This document shows, one piece after another, positions 1 through 7,227 of a stretch of 47,395 bases of DNA. The stretch is from contig NZ_LGHM01000099.1 in NCBI RefSeq assembly GCF_001908185.1, positions 1 through 47,395 of the forward strand, read 5' to 3'. The stretch is from Bradyrhizobium sp. AS23.2. Its GTDB lineage: Bacteria > Pseudomonadota > Alphaproteobacteria > Rhizobiales > Xanthobacteraceae. Below the pieces are notes generated by a model. The model had not been told where the DNA came from. It ran no database searches and saw nothing but the letters and a program-made list of their open reading frames with translations. Every line of letters starts with the position of its first letter. Positions within the stretch are counted from its first letter, which is position 1. The position numbers and the translations under genes are program-made.

Positions 1-1
1 T

Positions 2-391
2 CCACCACCTGCTCCGGTGCCTGCGCCCGCTCCCGTTCAAGCCGCCGCCGTCGCCCCGCCGGCTCCTGCAGCCGCGTCGGCGCACGATCTAAATTCACCG
101 CTCGGCGTCTGGCTGACCGAGGAGAAGGAAGGCAAGGTCCGCATCGAGCAGTGCGGCACCAACCTCTGCGGCTATTCGATCGACAGCAAGTCGAACCAGA
201 ATGGCGAGCAGGTCCTGATCAACATGAAGCCCGGCAAGGACCAGAAATGGTCCGGCCGCATCGTCGATCCCAACTCCGGCTCGACCTACGACTCGACGAT
301 CGCGCTGAAGGGCACCGACCGGCTCCGCGTGCAGGGCTGCGCCTTCGGCGGCATGTTCTGCGGCGGCCAGACCTGGACGCGGGTGAACTAA
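2..391 (+). CDS. DUF2147 family protein, 5' end outside the window
   Basis: The frame is open from base 2, so the true start lies upstream. What is visible is a Pro/Ala-rich linker of about 25 residues followed by a compact domain with the DUF2147 pattern: 'GVWLTEE' at its start, a pair of Cys in 'CGTNLCGY', a central 'WSGRIVDP' and a closing 'GCAFGGMFCGGQTW'. Members of this family are usually exported and small, of unknown biochemical role. The low-complexity linker suggests a signal peptide or anchor further upstream. A GTG at base 17 could be called as a start but sits in the middle of the Pro/Ala linker, so I treat the gene as partial. An intrinsic terminator follows its stop by about 28 bases. 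Confidence 0.8.
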   Translation, partial: PPPAPVPAPAPVQAAAVAPPAPAAASAHDLNSPLGVWLTEEKEGKVRIEQCGTNLCGYSIDSKSNQNGEQVLINMKPGKDQKWSGRIVDPNSGSTYDSTIALKGTDRLRVQGCAFGGMFCGGQTWTRVN

Positions 392-418
392 GTTCGAGCT
401 CGCCGTTCCGACGAAGAC

Positions 419-447
419 AAGGGGCCCGCAAGGGCCCCTTTGCTTTT
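419..447 (+). terminator. Intrinsic terminator after the DUF2147 gene
   Basis: A perfect 9-bp stem (419-427 with 432-440) closes a four-base GCAA loop and is followed by TGCTTTT. It lies 28 bases past the stop codon of the DUF2147 gene, the expected place for its terminator. Confidence 0.8.
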
Positions 448-570
448 GCGCGCTGTGGCATTGCCGAGCTGCGCCACCTTACAGAGCTTCCTACGCGCGT
501 GACAACGCTCACATCGCCGGCTCTGCTGCCCGTGCCACGATCCCCCGCATGGTCAACCACAGGGCGTGTC

Positions 571-927
571 ATGAACGGATTTCGCAAAGGTCTCTTCGCC
601 ACCATTGTCGCTATCGCCTTCCCGCTCACGCAGGCAGGCGCGGCCACAACCACCTTCGACGGCGCGCGGAACGTGCGCATCGCCTCCTCGAGCGACGCCT
701 GCGGCAACGGCGCGACCGTCTCGATCGGCATCAATAATGGTCAGATTGCATCGAGCAGTGCCGCGGTGACGGCGTCGGGGCGTGTCGCCGAAGCCGGCAG
801 CATCAACGTCACCCTGAGCACCGGCATCAAGCGCGCGGTCGGCTTCGGTCGGCTCAGCGGCACCTCAGGCTCCGGCACATGGCGCGGCGCCCTGTGCACG
901 GGCACGTGGACGGCGGAAAGAATGTAG
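571..927 (+). CDS. Small exported protein of unknown function
   Basis: 118 residues. The N-terminus has a basic start (MNGFRKG), a hydrophobic stretch of about 15 residues and an AGAA-type cleavage site near residue 23, a convincing signal peptide. The mature part is rich in Ser, Gly and Thr, has two Cys (about residues 38 and 111), and ends in 'SGTWRGALCTGTWTAERM', which resembles the closing strand of small beta-barrel domains. I do not recognise a named family. The frame is open much further upstream, to base 151, but that part overlaps the previous gene and its terminator, so the ATG at 571 directly before the signal peptide is preferred. A palindromic repeat follows the stop codon. Confidence 0.65.
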   Translation: MNGFRKGLFATIVAIAFPLTQAGAATTTFDGARNVRIASSSDACGNGATVSIGINNGQIASSSAAVTASGRVAEAGSINVTLSTGIKRAVGFGRLSGTSGSGTWRGALCTGTWTAERM

Positions 928-928
928 G

Positions 929-1062
929 TCTTGCGTCCCGGACGCGGCGCGGCATGTAATGACGCGACGCTGAGCCGGGACCCAGACTTTGTTTGGAGGA
1001 GATTTCTGGGCCCGGATCAGCAACGCACCGCTTGCGCGCTGCGTTGCATCCGGGGCACGAGA
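929..1062. repeat. Palindromic intergenic repeat, family B, copy 1
   Basis: The stretch opens with GTCCCGGACGCGGCGC and closes with TGCATCCGGGGCACGAGA, which are partly complementary, with an inner pair around GAGCCGGGACCCA and TGGGCCCGGAT. A related element lies at 33057-33189 after the GMC oxidoreductase gene. Both fill short spaces between convergent genes. Elements with these ends are, from memory, numerous in Bradyrhizobium chromosomes. No coding capacity is evident. Confidence 0.65.
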
Positions 1063-1068
1063 TCTAGT

Positions 1069-1473
1069 CTAACCGAGCGGCGCTCCATACTCCGCGTCGG
1101 TCACCGGCTCGAGCCAGGTCGAGAACACGCCGTCGAGCGCTTCCTGCATCGCGATGTGGGTCATCCCGTTGGTCGGCGATCCCCCGTGCCAGTGCAATTC
1201 CCCGGGCGGAATCCAGACGGTGTCGCCGGGGCGGATCTCACGGATCGGACCGCCCTTGGCCTGCACGCGGCCGACGCCAGAAATGACGTAGAGCGTTTGC
1301 CCGAGCGGATGGTGATGCCAGTTGGTGCGCGCGCCCGGCTCGAACGATACGCGCGAGCAGTTCAGCCGTGCCGGCGCGGGCGCCATGATGACGGGATCCT
1401 GCAGCACGGTGCCGGTGAAGTGTTCCTTGGGCGCGCGACGGGTCGGCCGCGTGCCTGCGACTGTGATCTCCAT
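1069..1473 (-). CDS. Single-domain cupin protein
   Basis: 134 residues, a Cupin_2 fold. The first cupin motif is visible as 'GARTNWHHHPLGQTLYVISG' (about residues 47-66), giving three His and a Gln/Glu-type metal set, and the second as 'PGDTVWIPPGELHWHG' (about 81-96). The protein resembles the cupins paired with carboxymuconolactone decarboxylases or small-molecule dioxygenases; the substrate cannot be read from the sequence. It starts 21 bases after the stop of the RraA-like gene upstream on the same strand, so the two are probably cotranscribed and act on related metabolites. Confidence 0.8.
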   Translation of the reverse strand: MEITVAGTRPTRRAPKEHFTGTVLQDPVIMAPAPARLNCSRVSFEPGARTNWHHHPLGQTLYVISGVGRVQAKGGPIREIRPGDTVWIPPGELHWHGGSPTNGMTHIAMQEALDGVFSTWLEPVTDAEYGAPLG

Positions 1474-1494
1474 GGGGTACCTCGTTTCCTTCGA

Positions 1495-2193
1495 TTACTT
1501 CTTGCTTGCCGCGTAGCGCGCCTTGGTCTCGGCGTTCATGGGATAGAGGCCCGGCAGCACCGCCCCGTTGTTCACCTCGTTGACGATCCAGGCTTCCATG
1601 CGTTCCTGCTCGACACCTTCGGCAAGGACGTGGTCGAGCATTGCCTGCGGGATCAGCACGCAGCCGTCCTGGTCGGCGACCACGATGTCGTTCGGGAATA
1701 CCGCGACGCCGCCGCAGCCGATCGGCTCGCCCCAGCCGACGAAGGTCAGGCCCGCAACCGACGGCGGCGCGGCATAGCCGTCGCACCACACAGGCAGATT
1801 GGTGCCGAGGACGCCCTCGACGTCACGCACCACACCGTCGGTAACGAGCGCAGTGACACCGCGTTTGACCATGCGGGCGCAGAGGATGTCGCCGAAGATG
1901 CCGGCATCGGTGATGCCCATGGCGTCGACCACGGCGATGCACCCCTCCGGCATCGCCTCGATCGCGGTGCGGGTCGAGATCGGCGACGACCAGGATTCCG
2001 GTGTAGCCAGATCCTCGCGCGCCGGCACGAAACGCAGCGTGAAGGCGGGTCCCACCAGCCGCGGCAGGCCCGGGCGCAGCGGACGCGCGCCGCGCATCCA
2101 CACGTTACGCAGGCCCTTCTTCAGCAGGACCGTGGTGATGGTGGCAGTGGTGATGCCGGCGAGGGTCTTGCGGGCTTCGGGGGACAACGACAT
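1495..2193 (-). CDS. RraA-like / 4-hydroxy-4-methyl-2-oxoglutarate aldolase family protein
   Basis: 232 residues from the chosen start. The fold is shown by 'GPAFTLRF', 'AVVDAMGITDAGIFGDIL', 'GVTALVTDGVVRDVEGV' and 'GGVAVFPNDIVVADQDGCVLIP', the conserved run of the RraA/HMG-aldolase family. The central G-D-x20-R-D type metal/substrate pocket residues (Asp in 'TDGVVRD') are present. These enzymes cleave or decarboxylate oxaloacetate-like 2-oxo acids; the RNase E inhibitor role of E. coli RraA is unlikely here. The frame stays open to 2319, but the ATG at 2193 (MSLSPEA) has a GGAG upstream and the extension looks non-coding. First gene of a two-gene unit with the cupin, transcribed away from the 5-oxoprolinase operon. 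Confidence 0.82.
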   Translation of the reverse strand: MSLSPEARKTLAGITTATITTVLLKKGLRNVWMRGARPLRPGLPRLVGPAFTLRFVPAREDLATPESWSSPISTRTAIEAMPEGCIAVVDAMGITDAGIFGDILCARMVKRGVTALVTDGVVRDVEGVLGTNLPVWCDGYAAPPSVAGLTFVGWGEPIGCGGVAVFPNDIVVADQDGCVLIPQAMLDHVLAEGVEQERMEAWIVNEVNNGAVLPGLYPMNAETKARYAASKK

Positions 2194-2309
2194 GGAAACA
2201 GACGAGCTCCGGATGGGCGGGAAAGAACGCGTGCATCTTGCGAGCCGCAGGCCTTGCGTCAAGGGCCAAGAAGGTACCAGGAACGCGGACCGCAAGACTG
2301 TTATGCGAT

Positions 2310-2330
2310 GCGATAACAAGGCTTTATCGC
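2310..2330. promoter_or_regulatory. Perfect inverted repeat GCGATAA-N7-TTATCGC in the divergent promoter region
   Basis: Two 7-base arms (2310-2316 and 2324-2330) are exact complements around a seven-base centre. The site lies 117 bases before the RraA-like start and 110 bases before pxpB, in the only shared upstream region of two divergent metabolic operons. That is the usual geometry of an operator for a dimeric repressor or activator. No regulator gene lies next to it in the window, so the binding protein is unknown. Confidence 0.45.
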
Positions 2331-2439
2331 GGACCCCCGCATTAATTTATTGGACTTGCGCGCGCATTTACGCGAAGCAGGGTGATGCGGAACTCAAGGC
2401 CGAGCCCGCGCTTTTCCGAAGGCCCGATTTCGACAGCTC

Positions 2440-3171
2440 ATGGCCGCGACGCTCCCCCCGCCCCGCCTTCTGCCCAGTGGCGACAGCGCCGTCACGGTCG
2501 AGTTCAGCCGCACCATCGACGACGCCGCCAACGAGCGCGTGCTCGCGCTCGACAAGGCGCTCGCCGCGGCGGGCGTCGACGGGATCACCGAGTCCGTTCC
2601 GACCTATCGCTCGCTGCTGGTGCATTACGATCCCGGCAAGATCGGTTTCGACGCGCTCGGCGAAAGGCTGCTTGCGATCGCCAGCCAACCGCCCCCGCCA
2701 GCCACCAAGGCGCGGCGCTGGCGTATTCCCGTCGCCTATGGCGGCGAGCACGGCATCGACCTCGAGGAGGTCGCCAAGGCCCTGAACACCACGCCCGACG
2801 ATATCGTCGCCCGTCACGTCGCCGGCGACTATCGCGTCGCCATGATCGGCTTCACGCCGGGCTGGTCCTATCTCAGCGGCCTCGACAAATCCCTGCACAT
2901 GTCGCGGCGGCAGAGTCCACGGCTTTTCACACCCGCCGGCACGATCTCGATCGGTGGCGTCCAGGCGGGCATCCAATGCCTGGCGGCCCCGAGCGGCTGG
3001 CACCTGCTCGGCCGCACGCCGGTACGGACCTATCAGCTCCACCGGAATCCGACCTTTCTCACCGAACCCGGTGATCGCGTGACGTTTTTCGCCATCGACC
3101 ACAAGACGTTCGAGGAACTGGACCGCGCCGCCGAAGCCGGTGAGATCATCGCCGAGCAGGTGGTCGCATGA
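2440..3171 (+). CDS. pxpB: 5-oxoprolinase subunit PxpB (KipI-like)
   Basis: 243 residues. Family marks are the N-terminal 'RLLPSGDSAVTVEFSRTID', the central 'RWRIPVAYGGEHGIDLEEVA', the signature 'GFTPGWSYLSGLD' and 'PAGTISIGGVQAGIQC', all typical of the allophanate hydrolase subunit 1 / KipI fold. With PxpC and PxpA it forms the ATP-dependent 5-oxoprolinase that turns pyroglutamate into glutamate in the cytoplasm. It is first in the operon and overlaps pxpC by four bases (ATGA), so translation is probably coupled. The frame runs slightly further upstream without a better start; the ATG at 2440 leads straight into the conserved domain. Confidence 0.93.
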   Translation: MAATLPPPRLLPSGDSAVTVEFSRTIDDAANERVLALDKALAAAGVDGITESVPTYRSLLVHYDPGKIGFDALGERLLAIASQPPPPATKARRWRIPVAYGGEHGIDLEEVAKALNTTPDDIVARHVAGDYRVAMIGFTPGWSYLSGLDKSLHMSRRQSPRLFTPAGTISIGGVQAGIQCLAAPSGWHLLGRTPVRTYQLHRNPTFLTEPGDRVTFFAIDHKTFEELDRAAEAGEIIAEQVVA

Positions 3172-4205
3172 GCCGCCTCGTCGTCGCCAGCATTGGCCCC
3201 GCCAGCTCCGTCCAGGACGGCGGCCGCCACGGCGCGCAGCGCTACGGCTTGACCGTAAGCGGTGCGATGGACCGTCTGGCGCTGGCGGCGGCGAACACCC
3301 TTGTCGGCAACGAGCCGTTCGCGGCGGGCGTGGAGATCGGGCCGTTTGGCGCCAGTTTCACGGCGCGCGACGGCGCCGTGCGGGTCGCGATTGCAGGCGC
3401 GCCGCGCGATGCGGATATCGCCGGGCGGCCGGTGGCCATGGACACATCAGCGACACTCAAGGATGGCGAGACGCTGACGCTGGGCTTTGCCCGTAGCGGC
3501 GCCTTCACCTATCTCGCGATCGAAGGGGCTATCCGCGGCGAGCTCGTGTTTGGCAGCCTCGCGGTGAATGCCCGCGCCGGCCTCGGCAGCCCCTACCCGC
3601 GCCCGCTCCAGCCCGGCGACGAATTCAGCGTCGATGCCGCGAGTGGCGCGCCCGAGCTACGCATCGAACTGCCGAAGCCCGTGAGCGGCCCGATCCGCGT
3701 CGTGCTGGGCCCGCAGGACGACGAGTTCGACGACGCCAACAAGGCGCTGTTCCTGGGCAGCGAATGGAAGATCTCGGCGACCTCCGACCGCATGGGCTAC
3801 CGGCTCGAAGGGCCCACGATCAAGCATCTGCACGGCCACAACATCGTCTCCGACGGCACCGTCAACGGCAGCATCCAGGTGCCCGGCAATGGCTCCCCGA
3901 TCGCGCTGATGATGGATCGCGGCACCTCCGGCGGCTACCCGAAAATCGCGACCGTAATCACGGCCGATGTCGGCCGCCTGGCGCAGACCTCGGCGGGAAC
4001 CGCGTTCCGCTTCCAGCAGGTCACCATGGCCGAGGCGCAGGACGAGGCGCGCAAGTTCGCGCAGCTGATCCGGAACCTGCCCGATCGCCTGCGCTCCGCC
4101 GACGCCGTCGCACTCAACATCGAGGCGCTCAGCGATGCTAACGTTGCGGGCCATGCGGTGAGCGCCGTGGATGCCGGGACGTGGCAGGTCACGGCTGAGC
4201 CGTAA
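3168..4205 (+). CDS. pxpC: 5-oxoprolinase subunit PxpC (KipA-like, biotin-dependent carboxyltransferase fold)
   Basis: 345 residues. Conserved segments are 'GPASSVQDGGRHGAQRYG' and 'GAMDRLALAAANTLVGN' near the N-terminus, 'DRMGYRLEGP' in the middle and 'GNGSPIALMMDRGTSGGYPKIATVI' near residues 243-267. These define the allophanate hydrolase subunit 2 / KipA family. It acts together with PxpB as the kinase/lyase part of 5-oxoprolinase. The start ATG overlaps the pxpB stop, and pxpA follows 30 bases downstream. No deviations from the family length are seen. Confidence 0.93.
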   Translation: MSRLVVASIGPASSVQDGGRHGAQRYGLTVSGAMDRLALAAANTLVGNEPFAAGVEIGPFGASFTARDGAVRVAIAGAPRDADIAGRPVAMDTSATLKDGETLTLGFARSGAFTYLAIEGAIRGELVFGSLAVNARAGLGSPYPRPLQPGDEFSVDAASGAPELRIELPKPVSGPIRVVLGPQDDEFDDANKALFLGSEWKISATSDRMGYRLEGPTIKHLHGHNIVSDGTVNGSIQVPGNGSPIALMMDRGTSGGYPKIATVITADVGRLAQTSAGTAFRFQQVTMAEAQDEARKFAQLIRNLPDRLRSADAVALNIEALSDANVAGHAVSAVDAGTWQVTAEP

Positions 4206-4235
4206 ACCACCGGAAGACCAGAGGCGGAGAACACC

Positions 4236-5006
4236 ATGAAGACGATCGATCTCAATTGCGACCTCGGCGAAGGTTTTGGCGCATGGGAGATGGGCAACGA
4301 CGCCGCGATGATCGAGATGGCGAGCTCGGTCAACGTCGCCTGTGGCTTCCATGCCGGCGATCCCGATATCATGCGCCGGACGGTCGAGCTGGCGAAGGCG
4401 CGCGGTGTCTCGGTCGGCGCGCATCCTGGATATCGCGACCTGCACGGCTTCGGCCGCCACCCGATCGTGGGCCTGAAGGCCTCCGAGATCGAGAACCTCG
4501 TCGCCTACCAGATCGGCGCGCTGCAGGCGATCGCGACCGCGGCCGGTCATAAGGTCACGCATGTGAAGGCGCACGGCGCGCTCTCCAATGTCGCCTGCGA
4601 GGACGACATGACCGCCAAGGCGATCGCCGCCGGCATCAAGGCAGTCGATCCTAGCCTGATCTTCGTCGTGCTCGCCAATTCAAAGCTGGTGAAGGCCGGC
4701 GAAGACGCCAATTTGCCGATGGTGCACGAGGTGTTCGCGGATCGCGCCTATGAGGACGACGGCAACCTCGTCTCGCGCAAGAAGCCCGGCGCGGTGCTGC
4801 ATGATGCCAAGGCGATCGCCGATCGCGTGGTGCGCATGGTGCAGGACGGCGCGGTGGTTTCGGTCACCGGCAAGGTCATCAAGATGCGCACGGACACGGT
4901 CTGCATCCACGGCGATACGCCAGGTGCAGTCGACATTGCGCGGGGCCTGCGTCAGGCGTTGAAGGATGCGGGGATCGAAGTCGCGCCGTTCAAGCGCGGG
5001 GCGTGA
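4236..5006 (+). CDS. pxpA: 5-oxoprolinase subunit PxpA (LamB/YcsF family)
   Basis: 256 residues, the usual family length. The signature 'IDLNCDLGEGFGAWEMGND' opens the protein, followed by 'SSVNVACGFHAGDP', 'GVSVGAHPGYRDLHGFGR' and near the end 'VCIHGDTPGAVDIA', with the acidic and His residues of the YcsF barrel intact. It provides the ring-opening part of 5-oxoprolinase. A clear ribosome site (GGAG six bases before ATG) decides the start. It closes the pxpBCA operon; a palindromic repeat element starts 14 bases past its stop and may act as the transcript end. Confidence 0.94.
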   Translation: MKTIDLNCDLGEGFGAWEMGNDAAMIEMASSVNVACGFHAGDPDIMRRTVELAKARGVSVGAHPGYRDLHGFGRHPIVGLKASEIENLVAYQIGALQAIATAAGHKVTHVKAHGALSNVACEDDMTAKAIAAGIKAVDPSLIFVVLANSKLVKAGEDANLPMVHEVFADRAYEDDGNLVSRKKPGAVLHDAKAIADRVVRMVQDGAVVSVTGKVIKMRTDTVCIHGDTPGAVDIARGLRQALKDAGIEVAPFKRGA

Positions 5007-5020
5007 GGCACGCTCGGTGC

Positions 5021-5119
5021 CGTAGGGTGGGCAAAGCGAAGCGTGCCCACCACGTCGATCTCATAGGTGGAAGGATGGTGGGCACGGCGCGCGAAGAGCG
5101 CGCCTTTGCCCACCCTACG
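5021..5119. repeat. Palindromic intergenic repeat, family A, copy 1
   Basis: Outer arms CGTAGGGTGGGCAAAG (5021-5036) and CTTTGCCCACCCTACG (5104-5119) are exact complements. An inner 11-base pair CGTGCCCACCA (5042-5052) and TGGTGGGCACG (5076-5086) is also exact, so one strand can fold into a long cruciform. A second copy at 31256-31348 lies in the opposite orientation, because its two half-elements are exchanged. It sits between the convergent pxpA and the 50-residue membrane protein gene. Confidence 0.85.
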
Positions 5120-5136
5120 AGATCTGCGAAGCCTCG

Positions 5137-5289
5137 CTAGAACGGGTGCACCGAGAGTGTGCCGAAGACGATCGCGGCGATGACGGCGAAGGCGCTGTAG
5201 AGCGCGACGTGGTGCATGCTTGCCCCGGTCCGACGCGAGAGCGAGCGCGCGTAAAAGTGCAGCCTGGCTTCCGCCGATAGTTCGCGCAT
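5137..5289 (-). CDS. 50-residue single-pass membrane protein, unknown function
   Basis: A short frame on the minus strand encodes 50 residues. The first half is polar and basic (MRELSAEARLHFYARSLSRR) and the second half is one hydrophobic helix of about 20 residues (VALYSAFAVIAAIVFGTLSV), so it should insert once in the inner membrane with a basic, presumably cytoplasmic, N-terminus. A GGAG lies seven bases before the ATG, a good ribosome site. A Pho-box-like sequence lies 183 bases upstream on the same strand. I do not recognise a family. Being short, it is easily missed by automatic calling; the ribosome site plus the clean helix make it credible. Confidence 0.6.
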   Translation of the reverse strand: MRELSAEARLHFYARSLSRRTGASMHHVALYSAFAVIAAIVFGTLSVHPF

Positions 5290-5619
5290 GGTCGATCTCC
5301 AACGCCCCATTTGCGGGATTATGAAGGATCAACCGGGGTGGCGGGCAAGACGGCGGCGGAAATAGCGATGCGGGTTCTCTGAAGGCCCCCCGTCGCAGGC
5401 ACAAATTCTCTTCATCCGCGGGTTTCGAGAATCTTATTCGTTAAAGTCCGAGGCAGCTGGAACCGGCCCGGATGACAACGGGATGACAGTTGGACTGAGG
5501 CCTCAGAAGGTCATCCAACAAAAATGTCGAAAACAACCCCATGCAAAGTAGAAACCGCCTTTCGGCGCGACGCCTCGCGCTTGCGCCGCCGGGACGATTC
5601 ACGCTGATCCCATCGCGCC
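5290..5619. other. 330-base intergenic stretch
   Basis: No gene is seen. It holds a Pho-box-like direct repeat (5472-5489) and, next to it, the perfect palindrome TGAGGCCTCA inside GTTGGA...TCCAAC arms (about 5491-5520). It separates the 50-residue membrane protein gene from the end of the nitrite assimilation operon; both are read on the minus strand. Confidence 0.5.
5472..5489 (-). promoter_or_regulatory. Pho-box-like direct repeat
   Basis: Read on the minus strand the site is CTGTCAT-CCCG-TTGTCAT, 13 of 14 matches to two CTGTCAT half-sites spaced by four bases, the consensus bound by PhoB in alphaproteobacteria. The orientation points to the 50-residue membrane protein gene. No clear -10 element is seen at the ideal distance, so the function is inferred. 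Confidence 0.4.
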
Positions 5620-7227
5620 TTAGTACACGTCAGCCTGGAAGCGGCCCTTCTTCTTGAGCTCGGCGACAAAACTCACGGCTTCGTCGGTCGAACGTGCCCC
5701 GAACTGGGCGACGATGTCCACCAGCGCGCGCTCGACGTCCTTGGCCATGCGCTTGGCATCGCCGCAGATGTAGAGATGCGCGCCTTCGGCGAGCCACGTC
5801 CACAACTCGCGGCCGATCTCGCGCATGCGGTCCTGCACGTAAAACTTCTTCTCGCCGTCGCGCGACCAGGCCAGCGACAGGCGCGTCAGCAGGCCCGACG
5901 TCTTCATCGCGTTGAGTTCGTCCTGATAGAAGAAGTCGCAATCGCTGCGCTGGTGGCCGAAGAACAGCCAGTTCTTGCCCGGCGCGCCGGTCGCCTTGCG
6001 GTCGAGCAGGAAGGCGCGGAACGGCGCGATGCCGGTGCCGGGGCCGATCATGATAACAGGCGTCTTCGGATCCTGCGGCAGGCCGAACCCATGTGCCTTC
6101 TGCACATAGACCTTGAGTTTCTCGCCTTCATTGATGCGCTCACCGAGGAAGGTCGAGGCAACGCCGAGCCGCTTGCGCTTGCCGATGACGTAGCGCACGG
6201 AATCGACCGTCAGCGACAGCTTTCCGGGCGTCGCATTGTGCGACGAGGAGATCGAGTAGAGCCGCGGCTGGAGCGGCTCCAGCGCCTCGACGAAGGCTTC
6301 CGGATGCGGCCGCGTACCCGAAAACTTCTGCAGCGCCGCCATGACGTCGAGCGTCGCGGCATCGCCATCGGGATCCTCGCCCTGCGCCAGCGCCCTCGCC
6401 TTCTCGCGCTGCGCGCCGCCGGTGATGAAGGAGATCAGCTCGAACAGCTTGTCGGGCGCCGGCGACAACGAGACGTCCTCGATCAGCGCCTCACGCAGCG
6501 TCTTGCCGTTGACCTCAGTGGTGTGGGAGGCGCCGAGCAGCGCGATGATCTGGTCGACGAGGCCGACATCGTTGCGCGCGAACACGCCGAAGGAATCGCC
6601 GACGACATAGTCGAGCTTGCTCGCGGAAAGATCGAACTCGATGTGATAGGTTTCCTTCTCCGAGGCCCCCTTGTTGAGCAGGCGCCGCGACAGGAAGGTC
6701 GCCACCGCCGGATTCTCTCGCGCGCGGCCGAGCTCGGCCTCCACCTCAGGCGCAGCCGGAGCGCTCGCTGCCGTACCTGCAGCGGACTTTGCAGCGGGCG
6801 CCTTGTCCAGCTCCTCGAAGAGCTGCTTCAACATGCGCGCCGTCTCCTTGCCGCCGGGAGCGCAGAGGTTGAGGCGGGGTTCGCTCCTGTTGGCGATCGA
6901 ATCCGAATAGTCGGCGCAATTGTAGCCGCACTGGCCGCAGTCCTGCTGCGCCATCGCCGCCATCATGCGGCGCCGGAGCGGACGACCTTCCGCGAGCTTC
7001 ATGCGATCGGCGATCGCCATTGCCGGATCGTGCCAGGGTGCCTCGCCGTCATCGCCGTCGCCTTGTGGCGCGAGCATCGCGCCGTTCTCGGCCGGCAATA
7101 GCGGCGTCGAGCCATCAAGCCCGAGCATGCCGACGAGAAACCCGTTCAGCCACAGCCGCTGGCCTTCGCTGAACGGCGCATTGGCCGGAATGATCTCGAT
7201 CTTGGGAGGCGCGGTCATCTGGGTCAT
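5620..7227 (-). CDS. Fe-S / FAD / NADPH reductase (sulfite-reductase-alpha-like), likely electron donor to NirA
   Basis: 535 residues. The N-terminal flavodoxin (FMN) domain of CysJ is missing. In its place, residues about 97-126 carry C97-x2-C100-x3-C104-x17-C122 followed by APGG, the pattern of the small FeS domain (PF04060 type, as in RnfB). After an Ala-rich linker comes a CPR/CysJ-type FAD-binding and NADPH-binding half: 'RLYSISSS' (flavin binding), 'IMIGPGTGIAPFRAFL' (nucleotide loop) and the C-terminal 'YICGDAKRMAKDVE...FQADVY'. The predicted route is NADPH to FAD to [4Fe-4S] to partner. Its start overlaps the nirA stop by four bases, which favours NirA as the partner over a sulfite reductase, although automatic annotation usually says sulfite reductase alpha subunit. 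The N-terminus shares a short motif with NirA. Confidence 0.85.
   Translation of the reverse strand: MTQMTAPPKIEIIPANAPFSEGQRLWLNGFLVGMLGLDGSTPLLPAENGAMLAPQGDGDDGEAPWHDPAMAIADRMKLAEGRPLRRRMMAAMAQQDCGQCGYNCADYSDSIANRSEPRLNLCAPGGKETARMLKQLFEELDKAPAAKSAAGTAASAPAAPEVEAELGRARENPAVATFLSRRLLNKGASEKETYHIEFDLSASKLDYVVGDSFGVFARNDVGLVDQIIALLGASHTTEVNGKTLREALIEDVSLSPAPDKLFELISFITGGAQREKARALAQGEDPDGDAATLDVMAALQKFSGTRPHPEAFVEALEPLQPRLYSISSSHNATPGKLSLTVDSVRYVIGKRKRLGVASTFLGERINEGEKLKVYVQKAHGFGLPQDPKTPVIMIGPGTGIAPFRAFLLDRKATGAPGKNWLFFGHQRSDCDFFYQDELNAMKTSGLLTRLSLAWSRDGEKKFYVQDRMREIGRELWTWLAEGAHLYICGDAKRMAKDVERALVDIVAQFGARSTDEAVSFVAELKKKGRFQADVY

Noticed and set aside
931..2316. Plus-strand frame of 461 codons
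   Set aside because: Runs through a repeat and antisense to the cupin and RraA-like genes, which have clear family motifs.
5776..7101. Long plus-strand frame of 441 codons
   Set aside because: Antisense shadow of the Fe-S/FAD reductase; Arg/Leu/Gly-rich composition without any domain.
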